From positions 1 to 21,296 of the forward strand of contig CAZPHS010000028.1 in the NCBI GenBank assembly GCA_964586785.1: 21,296 nucleotides of DNA. The letters are read 5' to 3'. Below are positions 15,150 through 21,296 of the stretch, one piece after another. The stretch is from SZUA-584 sp041656035 (GTDB lineage Bacteria; Bacillota; Clostridia; Christensenellales; SZUA-584). How positions within the stretch are numbered: the first letter of the stretch is position 1; every line of letters starts with the position of its first letter. Both the position numbers and the translations under genes were made by a program. The notes under the pieces were generated by a model. It made no database searches. It was not told the DNA's origin and saw only the letters and a program-made list of their open reading frames with translations.

Positions 15150-15800
15150 TCAGCTGCCTGTGGATATGAGCTTCTCGAGCTTGTTTTTAACGCGCTGCAG
15201 AGCGTTATCGACAGATTTGACGCTGCGGTCAAGCTCGCTGGCAACCTCAAAATAAGATTTTCCCTCTATATATTTTCTTAAAACGGCAAGCTCGAGAGGC
15301 GAGAGTATCTTGCCCATTTTAGATTCTATGGACGAAAAATCTTCCCGGCTTATTATTATATCTTCGGGGTTGGATATTTTGTTGCAGGATATGACGTCGA
15401 TAAGCATACGGTCGGATTCCTCATCGTATGCCGGTTTGTTAAGAGACACGTAAGAGTTTAGAGGGCGGTGCTTTTGCCTTGTCGCCGTCTTTATAGCGGT
15501 TATTATCTGGCGCGTTATGCAAAGCTCAGCAAACGCGTGGAAAGACGTAAGCTTTGTGGCGCGAAAATCACGTATCGCCTTATAAAGCCCTATCATGCCC
15601 TCCTGCACTATATCTTCCCTGTCCGCGCCTATAAGAAAATATGAGCGCGCCTTAGCCCGCACAAAATTTTTATATTTATTGAGCAGGAATTCGAGAGCAT
15701 CGCCGTCGAAACCGCGCGCAAGCTCGGCAATGGCCTCGTCTGTTAAATCATCATAGTTTGTGTAAACCTTCTTTAAAGTTGACCTTCCCGTAGTTGTCAA
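15150..15800 (-). CDS. sigH: RNA polymerase sigma-H factor (early stationary/sporulation)
   Basis: An alternative sigma factor of the Spo0H family, which in spore-formers directs transition-state and early sporulation genes. It has 216 residues. Region 2 includes YFLIGADREDIVQEGMIGLY and TSFHAFAELCITRQI (-10 recognition). Region 4 includes LSPLELAVLRKYIEGKSYFE and SVDNALQRVKNKL (-35 recognition). The linker RQKHRPLNSYVSLNKP is the usual SigH sequence. The start is a TTG at 15800: GGGAGG lies 6 bases upstream, and no in-frame ATG fits. It follows mrnC-thyX-rlmB-yacP, as in many Firmicutes, and also has its own strong promoter. Its presence suggests, but does not prove, a sporulating ancestor. 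Confidence 0.95.
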   Translation of the reverse strand: MTTTGRSTLKKVYTNYDDLTDEAIAELARGFDGDALEFLLNKYKNFVRAKARSYFLIGADREDIVQEGMIGLYKAIRDFRATKLTSFHAFAELCITRQIITAIKTATRQKHRPLNSYVSLNKPAYDEESDRMLIDVISCNKISNPEDIIISREDFSSIESKMGKILSPLELAVLRKYIEGKSYFEVASELDRSVKSVDNALQRVKNKLEKLISTGS

Positions 15801-15812
15801 GTGCTGCCTCCC
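15801..15812 (-). promoter_or_regulatory. ribosome binding site that fixes the sigH TTG start
   Basis: GGGAGG (15812-15807 on the minus strand) and a 6-base spacer precede TTG at 15800. The upstream promoter places the transcript start only some 35 bases before it, so no earlier start is possible. Confidence 0.75.
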
Positions 15813-15841
15813 GCGTGTTCGTTATATATTGGGTCAATTTT

Positions 15842-15870
15842 ATTATAGCGGTTGTCCTATACAGCGTCAA
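15842..15870 (-). promoter_or_regulatory. sigma-A type promoter of sigH
   Basis: TTGACG, 17 bases, TATAAT on the minus strand, in the 106-base gap between yacP and sigH. Only one base departs from consensus. It lets sigH be transcribed apart from the upstream rRNA-processing operon. Confidence 0.85.
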
Positions 15871-15906
15871 TATACATACGTGTCACTTTGATGCAAGTTT
15901 TGTAAT

Positions 15907-16362
15907 TTAATTTTCGGTTACGGCGTCTATATCGAGCCTTTTTTTAAGCGCGCTGCCGTCAAGAGAGCTTCTGTGAAGCCTGCGGATATGCTTCTCGCGT
16001 TCCGCGTATATGAGCGATTTTAGCTCGGCCGGAGTTAAACGATAAGCACCCGACCAGAAAACGGTAAGCTGTTCGAGATAATCTGCAGTCACAACCTTAA
16101 CCGGCGTATCCGAAGCTTTTACGAAACGCTGAATGTATGTGTCGGCGGTGACGCCAAAAGAGGTATATACAACATTGACAAGACCGTGGCGCTCCTCAAG
16201 CTGCGGTTTTTTTGTCCGGTAGCCGTCGAATACAACCGTTATCCGCTCATTGGAATATCCCGCGTAGTCGTCCAGCGTATCAAGCAGGCTTTTCCGCGCG
16301 TCCTGAAGGCTTTCGGTGTCAAGCCCCCACGCGAATATTACGTTGTATCCGTCGATTATCAT
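15907..16362 (-). CDS. yacP: NYN-domain ribonuclease, YacP/Rae1 family
   Basis: A PIN-like NYN-domain protein. The Bacillus homologue Rae1 is a ribosome-associated endoribonuclease that cuts mRNA in the A site. The protein has 151 residues. Acidic site residues are visible in MIIDGYNVIF (Asp4), VVFDGYR (Asp46), TADTYIQ (Asp74) and VVTADYLEQ (Asp94), the normal order. Its ATG overlaps the rlmB stop as ATGA, so the two are translationally coupled. It is slightly shorter than the 165-170 residues of many homologues but appears intact. Confidence 0.9.
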   Translation of the reverse strand: MIIDGYNVIFAWGLDTESLQDARKSLLDTLDDYAGYSNERITVVFDGYRTKKPQLEERHGLVNVVYTSFGVTADTYIQRFVKASDTPVKVVTADYLEQLTVFWSGAYRLTPAELKSLIYAEREKHIRRLHRSSLDGSALKKRLDIDAVTEN

Positions 16363-17111
16363 TTTGCCGAATCCTGTCTTGTTTTCTCGTACATCAGTAT
16401 TGCCGCAGCCACGGCCGCGTTGAAAGAGCCGGTTTGGCCTTTCATCGGAATACAGGCAAGGAAATCGCAGTTCTCGCGCACAAGATGCGATAAACCGTTG
16501 CCCTCGGAGCCGACGACAATGGCGATTGCGCCTTTTAAATCAATAAGCGCGGCGTTTTTGCCGCCGGTATCCGCGCCGACTATCCAAATATTTTTATTCT
16601 TAAGCGTTTCAATGGCCGCTATAAGGTTGGTGACTTTAGCGACGGGAAGCACCTCCGCCGCGCCCGATGAGGCTTTGTATGCCGCCGCGGAAAGCGACGC
16701 GCTTCGCCGCTTGCCCATTATTATGCCGTGCGCGCCTAAAACCTCCGCGCTGCGGATAACAGAGCCTAAGTTGCCCTCGTCCGTTATTCCGTCGAGTATC
16801 ACAATAAAGGGAGGCTCGCCGCGTTTTTCAGCCAGCGCCAGTATATCGTCAATGTCCGCATAATCCTTGGCCGCCGCCACCGCAACAACGCCCTGGTGGT
16901 TGGCGGGGCGCCCGTCGTGCCCGTAAGGCAGGGCCAGGCTGTCAAGCTTGCGCCTGTCCGCCCGCACGATGGCAATATGATGCTGCGCCGCGAGGGTCAG
17001 TATCTCCCGAACGCTCGGATCGTTAAGCTCCTTTGACGCGATAAGCTTATCGATGGAACGCCCCTGGCGTATGGCGGCTTTAACCGCGTTTCTGCCGTAT
17101 ATTATGTCCAT
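16359..17111 (-). CDS. rlmB: 23S rRNA (guanosine-2'-O-)-methyltransferase RlmB / TrmH family
   Basis: A SPOUT-fold methyltransferase that 2'-O-methylates RNA, with 23S rRNA the expected target. It has 250 residues. The N-terminal substrate-binding domain begins MDIIYGRNAVKAAI. The catalytic knot shows motif 1 LDGITDEGNLGSVIRSAEVLG (Asn114, Arg120), motif 2 VVGSEGNGLSHLV and motif 3 IPMKGQTGSFNAAVAAA (Ser229, Asn231). It is 3 bases after thyX and overlaps yacP by 4, all in one operon. The exact methylated nucleotide cannot be read from sequence; B. subtilis YacO is the closest-context homologue. Confidence 0.93.
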   Translation of the reverse strand: MDIIYGRNAVKAAIRQGRSIDKLIASKELNDPSVREILTLAAQHHIAIVRADRRKLDSLALPYGHDGRPANHQGVVAVAAAKDYADIDDILALAEKRGEPPFIVILDGITDEGNLGSVIRSAEVLGAHGIIMGKRRSASLSAAAYKASSGAAEVLPVAKVTNLIAAIETLKNKNIWIVGADTGGKNAALIDLKGAIAIVVGSEGNGLSHLVRENCDFLACIPMKGQTGSFNAAVAAAILMYEKTRQDSAK

Positions 17112-17114
17112 ATG

Positions 17115-17855
17115 TTATAAAGCGCCTTTCACAAAAGCCTTTTGATATTTTCGTATTTTCGCCGCTTCCCCGCAGCTTTTTTTCCCTTCGCCGCAAGCGC
17201 CCCGAACGCACGCGGGCCCTGCCGATTCGAAAAGTGCGGGGGCGGCGTTTATAACAAGCTTTAGCATACTCCACGCGAGAGCGCGTATCTCCCATTGGGC
17301 GCGGTTGCAGCAGCGCAGCGTAAAAAAGTGAAGCAGCTCCCGCGCGTTCATGGTAAGCATCATTCGCGTTTCGCAAGCGCCGGGCAGCACAAACCGCGCG
17401 TCTTCGTTTGATTGCTCCCCGCCGCACCCAAGCGCGTATCTCCACTTGCCGTACCACTGCTGCATCGTTTGCATCTGCCGTTCAAATTCCTGCACCGCGT
17501 CGGCGCCAAGGTCGCGTATGGCGGGCGGCACAACATAGCCAAAACCGTTTGCCGAATAACTGACATAGCGCTGAGACTGCACCGAAAAGCTTGCGATGCG
17601 GTGGCGTGTTATCTGCGCAAGCAAAGTGCGGGATACGCCCTCTATGCCGAAAGTAAAACTCGCGTGCTCTATTGTCGAAAGATGGCCTATATCGACTATG
17701 TGCGCGATAAACTCTTTTGATTTTTCCAAAGGCAGTTTTGCTTTTATATCTTCTATGCCCGACGGGCTGTAGCAAAGCTTCGCGCCCATGGCGGCAAGCT
17801 GTTCCGCATCGGGAGTAAAAGATAAAAGCGTAACCGACTGTTTAACCTCTGGCAT
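17115..17855 (-). CDS. thyX: flavin-dependent thymidylate synthase ThyX
   Basis: Makes dTMP from dUMP with methylenetetrahydrofolate and FAD/NAD(P)H, replacing ThyA. The protein has 246 residues. The ThyX signature is complete at RHRIASFSVQSQRY (Arg84-His85-Arg86, then Ser94 and Arg96). FVLPGACETRMMLTMNARELLHFF is the dUMP-binding helix region (split here between two strands), followed by RCCNRAQWEIR. The tail contains GPACVRGACGEGKKSCG with three cysteines, as is common in clostridial ThyX. AAGGGGTG precedes the ATG. It lies between mrnC and rlmB, with one base to the former and three to the latter, an order seen in clostridia. Confidence 0.96.
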   Translation of the reverse strand: MPEVKQSVTLLSFTPDAEQLAAMGAKLCYSPSGIEDIKAKLPLEKSKEFIAHIVDIGHLSTIEHASFTFGIEGVSRTLLAQITRHRIASFSVQSQRYVSYSANGFGYVVPPAIRDLGADAVQEFERQMQTMQQWYGKWRYALGCGGEQSNEDARFVLPGACETRMMLTMNARELLHFFTLRCCNRAQWEIRALAWSMLKLVINAAPALFESAGPACVRGACGEGKKSCGEAAKIRKYQKAFVKGAL

Positions 17856-17856
17856 A

Positions 17857-18276
17857 TCAGCACCCCTTGAAAAAATAAGTAAGCAGAACCGAGAAAAGCT
17901 CGTCGGTTCGGCCGGTGTCGCCTGTTAAGTACAGGTAACCTATAACCGCCTCTATGGCCGTCGCCATTGAATAATCCTTAGGGCACGCGTTTTTTGGCGG
18001 CGCCGATTTGGCGTTGCGTCCCAGCCGGAATATTTCTTTTTCGCGCTCGGTAAGCATAGGCAGCAGCAGCCGCGCGGCCTGCGCCTGCGCCGGGGCGCTA
18101 ACTACCGTGCACGAAAGTTTGTGAAGCCGGTTTACGCGTCCCATTTTATTTTTAACAAGATACGCGCGAACATACAAATCGAAAACGGTATCCCCGATGT
18201 AGGCTAAAAGCAGAGGGGACAGCTCGCGTATTTTGTTTTCATCCAATATGCGCAACGAAACGCCGTATTTATCCAT
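17857..18276 (-). CDS. mrnC: Mini-ribonuclease III
   Basis: A small RNase III lacking the double-stranded RNA binding domain; in Bacillus it matures the ends of 23S rRNA. It has 139 residues. The catalytic helix reads LLLAYIGDTVFDLYVR (Asp29), the second acidic helix TAIEAVIGYLYL (Glu109), and RLGRNAKSAPPKN is the conserved loop. A much longer open frame extends upstream, but its translation looks non-coding and the family starts at this ATG. No ribosome site is visible, and a TATAAT lies only 6 bases before the ATG, so the message may be leaderless. It is the first gene of the mrnC-thyX-rlmB-yacP operon; cysS, its usual upstream partner, is absent. Confidence 0.92.
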   Translation of the reverse strand: MDKYGVSLRILDENKIRELSPLLLAYIGDTVFDLYVRAYLVKNKMGRVNRLHKLSCTVVSAPAQAQAARLLLPMLTEREKEIFRLGRNAKSAPPKNACPKDYSMATAIEAVIGYLYLTGDTGRTDELFSVLLTYFFKGC

Positions 18277-18282
18277 CAATTG

Positions 18283-18312
18283 ATTATAGCATAAGCAAAG
18301 CATAAGCAACAA
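18283..18312 (-). promoter_or_regulatory. candidate promoter of the mrnC operon
   Basis: TATAAT ends 6 bases before the mrnC ATG on the minus strand. The best -35 is TTGTTG at 18 bases. A near-exact tandem copy of TTGCTTATGC occupies the spacer. The -10 is strong and the -35 weak. Confidence 0.45.
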
Positions 18313-18424
18313 TGCGCGTCCTAAAAGCTTTTTGTTTTTTTGCGGCGTAAAACAGACAAAAACAGGCCGCGGCGGCGGCGAATAGCAAAAATGGCTGCGG
18401 TTAAAATAATTTTGGAGGATAGTG

Positions 18425-18775
18425 ATGAATAAAAAAATAAAAATGGCCGCGGTGGGGATTGTATCCGGCATTATCGCCGGCCTGCTTGGCTCGGGCGGCG
18501 GAATCGCCGTTGTGGAGGGGCTTGAACGCTCCGGTACGGAAGAGAGACGCGCCCATGCAACGTCTCTTGCCGTTATATTCCCGATATCTGCCGTTTCCGC
18601 CGTTATGTACGGCATAGGAGGGCATGTGCCGCTTTTTGATACTCTTTGGCTGTGCGGCGGCGCGGCGCTCGGCGGTATTGCGGGGGCGTTTTTGTTGGGG
18701 CGCGTTGGAGCGCGGCTACTAAACAATATATTTACGCTTCTTATGCTGATATCGGGAGTGTGGATGCTGCTTTGA
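18425..18775 (+). CDS. half-size TSUP (TauE/SafE) membrane protein, first copy
   Basis: A 116-residue hydrophobic protein with about four membrane helices. It carries the TSUP half-repeat signature IIAGLLGSGGGIAVVEGL followed by RRAHATSLAVIFPISAVSAVMY. Full-length TSUP transporters contain two such halves, so this is a half-transporter that probably pairs with the next gene's product. The family exports or imports small anions such as sulfite, sulfoacetate or thiosulfate; the substrate here is unknown. GGAGG lies 6 bases before the ATG at 18425, which is better than the adjacent GTG at 18422. The 145-base gap upstream shows no clear promoter for this strand. Confidence 0.85.
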   Translation: MNKKIKMAAVGIVSGIIAGLLGSGGGIAVVEGLERSGTEERRAHATSLAVIFPISAVSAVMYGIGGHVPLFDTLWLCGGAALGGIAGAFLLGRVGARLLNNIFTLLMLISGVWMLL

Positions 18776-19164
18776 TACACGCTTTGCCAGGGGCAGTATT
18801 TGGCATTATAGGCGGCATGGGGCTTGGCGGCGGAATAGTGCTTATACCCGTGCTTACGCTGTTTATGGGAAAAACCCAGCTGGCCGCGCAGGGCATGACG
18901 CTTTTCGCGTACCTGCCTATGGCGGCCTGCGCTCTTTGCCTGCACATACGCGGTAAAAAGGTTAAGGCAGCGCCGGCGGCTTCTATTACGCTGTTTGGGT
19001 GCGCGGGAGGCGCGGCCGGATATTTTCTGGCATTTATAATAGGCGGCGACATACTGCGCGCCGTTTTCGCGACATTCTTAATTTTAACGGCTCTGCTGCG
19101 CGTATGGAGGCACGAGCTGTGCAAGAAAGCGAGGCATAATGCAACGCGGCGACAAAAACAATAA
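18772..19164 (+). CDS. half-size TSUP (TauE/SafE) membrane protein, second copy
   Basis: A 130-residue membrane protein, the partner half of the preceding gene. GAVFGIIGGMGLGGGIVLIPVL is the second-half glycine motif (split over helix 1), followed by AAQGMTLFAYLPMAACAL and two more helices. The C-terminus is basic (RVWRHELCKKARHNATRRQKQ). The most likely start is TTG at 18772, which overlaps the upstream TGA as TTGA, the analogue of an ATGA coupling site. GTG 18760 is the alternative. Longer upstream frames are shadows of the first gene. The two halves in separate overlapping genes probably form a heterodimer. Confidence 0.78.
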   Translation: MIHALPGAVFGIIGGMGLGGGIVLIPVLTLFMGKTQLAAQGMTLFAYLPMAACALCLHIRGKKVKAAPAASITLFGCAGGAAGYFLAFIIGGDILRAVFATFLILTALLRVWRHELCKKARHNATRRQKQ

Positions 19165-19181
19165 CTTTGTGATATGTTTTG

Positions 19182-19210
19182 TTGACAGTTAAAAGCGGCA
19201 TGAATATAAT
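19182..19210 (+). promoter_or_regulatory. consensus sigma-A promoter of the T-box transcript
   Basis: TTGACA, 17 bases, TATAAT: both hexamers exact. It lies immediately before the T-box leader, 18 bases after the upstream TSUP stop. Confidence 0.9.
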
Positions 19211-19211
19211 A

Positions 19212-19480
19212 ATCAGTAATTATTATATATAAAGGCGAAGAAGGGAAGCCGCATTTTTGCGGAAAGCGTCAAGAGAGCCGCCGGTTGGTGCGAGGCGGAC
19301 GCCGGCAAATGCGTACTCGTCCTAAAGCCGCGGGGCTAAAAGTAAATTAGGCTCCGACGACGGTGCTCATGCGTTGGTTGGGCAAAAAGGCAATATGCCT
19401 TTGATTTAAGCTGGCGGTTATGCCGCAAGCAGAGTGGTACCGCGAAGTCTTTCGTCTCTGTGTGGACGGGGGATTTTTTT
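19212..19480 (+). ncRNA. T-box leader upstream of acyl-CoA synthetase
   Basis: A tRNA-sensing leader. Visible elements are the AGAGAG bulge (19272-19277), the distal-loop sequence GGTTGGTGCGA (19283-19293) between CCGCC and GGCGG arms, and an AAAGGC/GCCTTT stem (19386-19402). The T-box AGAGTGGTACCGCG (19431-19444) and a terminator (19448-19480) follow. The UGGU of the T-box would pair with a tRNA ending ACCA (discriminator A). The specifier codon is not secure. On the 3' side of stem I the stretch GUACUCGUCC offers CUC (Leu), UAC (Tyr) or ACU (Thr). Uncharged tRNA binding should open the terminator and turn on the acyl-CoA synthetase. Confidence 0.9.
19448..19480 (+). terminator. T-box controlled terminator
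   Basis: TCTTTCGTC pairs with GACGGGGGA (three G-T wobbles) across an 8-base loop, followed by TTTTTTT. The 5' arm is close to the T-box sequence, as needed for the alternative antiterminator. Confidence 0.8.
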
Positions 19481-19524
19481 ATTAATACGAAAAACGCAAA
19501 AGCATAACTTATAAGGGGGATTTT

Positions 19525-21180
19525 ATGCCTGAATTTATTAATATGACCATAGGCGACTGGCTGGACGAAAAGGCGCGGCTTTATCCCGGCCGCGATTGCA
19601 GCGTACATCCTTTGGAAGGGCTTAGTTTTACAAACGCGCAGTTTAAGCGGCAGTGCGATGTTGTGGCGCGCGCGTTTATGGCTATGGGCGTAAAAAAGGG
19701 CGACCATGTGGCAATATGGGCGACTAATTATCCGCAGTGGGTTCAGACGCAGTTCGCGACCGCTAAAATAGGCGCCGTGCTTGTCACCGTAAACACAAAC
19801 TATAAAAAGTACGAGCTTGAATACCTTTTAAAGCAGTCTGATACCACAACGTTGATAATGATGGGCGGCACTAAGGATAACGATTATACGGAGCACATTT
19901 ACGCCGTATGTCCGGAGCTTTTAGAATGCGCGCCCGGCGCGCTTGCGTCCAAAAAGCTGCCTTTTCTAAAGAACGTCGTTTTCCTCGGGGAAGAGGACCT
20001 GCCCGGTATGTACCGTTGGGATGAAATGCTGCGATTCGCCGAAAAAGTAAGCGATAACGAGCGCGCCGAAAGGCAGGCGTCGCTTGATGTTTATGATGTA
20101 ATAAATATGCAGTACACATCCGGCACGACGGGGTTTCCAAAAGGAGTTATGCTCACGCATTACAATCTTATAAACAACGGCAAGATAATAGGCGAGTCCA
20201 TGGCGTTTTCGGAGAAGGACAGGCTTTGCCTTACCGTGCCGCTGTTTCATTGTTTCGGGTGTGTGCTTGGCGTTATGGCGGCGATAACAAACGATACCGC
20301 TATGGTGTTTGTCGACCATTTTAATCCCGTCAATGTGCTGCGCGTTCTGGATTCCGAAAAGTGTACGGCGTTTCACGGCGTGCCTACAATGTTTATAGCC
20401 GTAATGCAGCACCCCGATTTTGAAAAGTACGATTTGTCGCATCTGCGCACAGGCATAATGGCCGGCTCCACCTGCCCCGTCGAGGTTATGAAGGCGGCCG
20501 CGGAGCGCATGAACATGCGTGATATAACAAGCGTGTACGGACAAACCGAATCATCACCCGGCATAACGCAATCAACGGTTAAAGACCCGCTGGAAATACG
20601 CGTCTCGACAGTGGGGCGCGCTTACCCTAATGTTGAAGCTAAGGTGATAGACCCGGAAACCGGCAAGGACGTGCCGCCCAACACAGTCGGGGAGATTGTG
20701 ACGCGCGGCTATCACATAATGAAGGGGTATTATAAGATGCCCGAGGCTACCGCGCAGGTTATCGATTCGCAGGGGTGGCTGCATACGGGCGATTTGGGTG
20801 TGTGCGACGAGAACGGCTATTACAAGATAACCGGCAGGCTTAAGGATATGATAATACGCGGAGGCGAGAACATATATCCGCGGGAGATAGAGGAGTTTTT
20901 GTATACGCATCCCGCCGTCAGCGATGTGCAGGTGGTTGGCGTGCCGGATGAAAAGTACGGCGAGGAGGCGCTTGCGTGTGTTATAAAAAAGCCGGGAATG
21001 CACGCTTCCGAGGAAGAGCTTATAGAGTTTGTGCGCGGCGGGCTTTCCAAGCATAAGGCGCCGCGTTATGTTAAGTTTGTGGAATCTTTCCCCATGACGG
21101 CGAGCGGCAAGATACAAAAATACAAGCTGCGCGACTGGGGCGAGGGAGTGCTCGGGCTTCGCGACAAGTCGGAGGGCTGA
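19525..21180 (+). CDS. AMP-binding acyl-CoA synthetase
   Basis: An adenylate-forming enzyme that activates a carboxylic acid with ATP and joins it to coenzyme A. It has 551 residues. Core motifs are YTSGTTGFPKG (residues 197-207), SVYGQTESSPG, GWLHTGDLG, ITGRLKDMIIRGGENIYP, and the catalytic C-terminal lysine in TASGK (Lys529). Length and sequence are those of medium/long-chain fatty-acyl-CoA synthetases such as the YngI/ACSF2 type, but the acid is not predictable. AAGGGGGA precedes the ATG. It is the only gene directly behind a T-box, so the cell appears to express it when one aminoacyl-tRNA runs low. That suggests an acid derived from or leading to an amino acid, possibly branched-chain. 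Confidence 0.92.
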   Translation: MPEFINMTIGDWLDEKARLYPGRDCSVHPLEGLSFTNAQFKRQCDVVARAFMAMGVKKGDHVAIWATNYPQWVQTQFATAKIGAVLVTVNTNYKKYELEYLLKQSDTTTLIMMGGTKDNDYTEHIYAVCPELLECAPGALASKKLPFLKNVVFLGEEDLPGMYRWDEMLRFAEKVSDNERAERQASLDVYDVINMQYTSGTTGFPKGVMLTHYNLINNGKIIGESMAFSEKDRLCLTVPLFHCFGCVLGVMAAITNDTAMVFVDHFNPVNVLRVLDSEKCTAFHGVPTMFIAVMQHPDFEKYDLSHLRTGIMAGSTCPVEVMKAAAERMNMRDITSVYGQTESSPGITQSTVKDPLEIRVSTVGRAYPNVEAKVIDPETGKDVPPNTVGEIVTRGYHIMKGYYKMPEATAQVIDSQGWLHTGDLGVCDENGYYKITGRLKDMIIRGGENIYPREIEEFLYTHPAVSDVQVVGVPDEKYGEEALACVIKKPGMHASEEELIEFVRGGLSKHKAPRYVKFVESFPMTASGKIQKYKLRDWGEGVLGLRDKSEG

Positions 21181-21278
21181 TATATTTACCGCTTGACGCG
21201 CGCTTTGTGTGTTATGCCCGCGTCATAATCGCGCGCATTTTCTCATATCTATATACATGAGTGAAGGGAGATGTGTGT

Positions 21279-21296
21279 ATGAATGCGAATGTGGCG
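21279..21296 (+). CDS. start of a further gene, cut by the window end
   Basis: ATG at 21279 preceded by GAAGGGAG, 8 bases upstream, opens a frame of six codons (MNANVA) to the window edge. Nothing can be said about its product. The 98-base gap before it contains a GACGCG/CGCGTC inverted repeat (21194-21223) but no T-run, so the acyl-CoA synthetase transcript may continue into it. Confidence 0.5.

Noticed and set aside
18277..18945. N-terminal extension of mrnC by over 200 codons
   Set aside because: The extension runs antisense through the TSUP genes, has no known domain, and the Mini-III family starts at the ATG at 18276.
21194..21223. Terminator after the acyl-CoA synthetase
   Set aside because: GACGCG and CGCGTC could pair, but the loop is long and no T-run follows.
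1..21296. CRISPR array, tRNA or rRNA genes, transposase
   Set aside because: No regularly spaced direct repeats, no tRNA-like cloverleaf ending in CCA signals, no rRNA blocks, and no transposase or integrase motifs were seen on either strand.

Overview
The window looks like a chromosomal segment from an uncultured, low-to-mid GC Firmicute of the class Clostridia. Three things point there. Strong Shine-Dalgarno sequences (AGGAGG or AAGGGG types) precede most genes. Firmicute-type regulators are present: a T-box, a TPP riboswitch with a transcription terminator, and sigma-A promoters with near-consensus hexamers. The gene order mrnC-thyX-rlmB-yacP-sigH and the block PBP2-minC-minD-minE are also typical. 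I cannot name a genus. Isoleucine ATA codons and GCG/GCC alanine codons are both common, except in one AT-rich island.

Layout. 1-912: a radical SAM protein of the spore-photolyase-like family. It meets tail to tail a tiny, previously uncalled single-pass membrane protein (909-1070, minus). 1155-3053: a chemoreceptor-like protein without an extracytoplasmic sensor domain, carrying an acidic repeat tail and followed by its own terminator. 3221-4704: glnA with terminator and promoter. 4785-9261: a cell-shape and division block, plus strand, with a class B penicillin-binding protein followed by minC, minD and minE. 9258-9779: an unknown membrane-anchored protein, minus. 9913-11306: pgi with a probably bidirectional terminator. 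11310-12248: thiT (thiamine ECF S-component) with a complete regulatory region: consensus promoter, TPP aptamer, terminator, and a second hairpin that covers the ribosome binding site.

12250-13790 is the accessory part. It holds a coding remnant, an AT-rich gene for a Mrr-like PD-(D/E)XK nuclease with its own promoter, and a hairpin-rich GC patch. 13794-15112: a YfbR-like HD-family nucleotidase overlapping a short-chain dehydrogenase. 15150-18276: the minus-strand cluster mrnC-thyX-rlmB-yacP (tightly packed) followed by sigH with its own sigma-A promoter and a TTG start. 18425-19164: two half-size TSUP membrane proteins with a 4-base overlap. 19182-21180: a T-box leader controlling an acyl-CoA synthetase, which is an uncommon T-box target. 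The first six codons of a further gene start at 21279.

How it fits together. Most of the window is core metabolism and housekeeping: nitrogen assimilation, envelope growth, septum placement, glycolysis, thiamine uptake, thymidylate synthesis, rRNA maturation and the early stationary/sporulation sigma factor. The best candidates for something new are the acyl-CoA ligase under tRNA control, the lone Mrr-like nuclease island, the two-tier thiT leader, the sensorless chemoreceptor with its EDF repeats, and the unannotated 53-residue membrane peptide. I did not find a convincing complete new multi-gene system.
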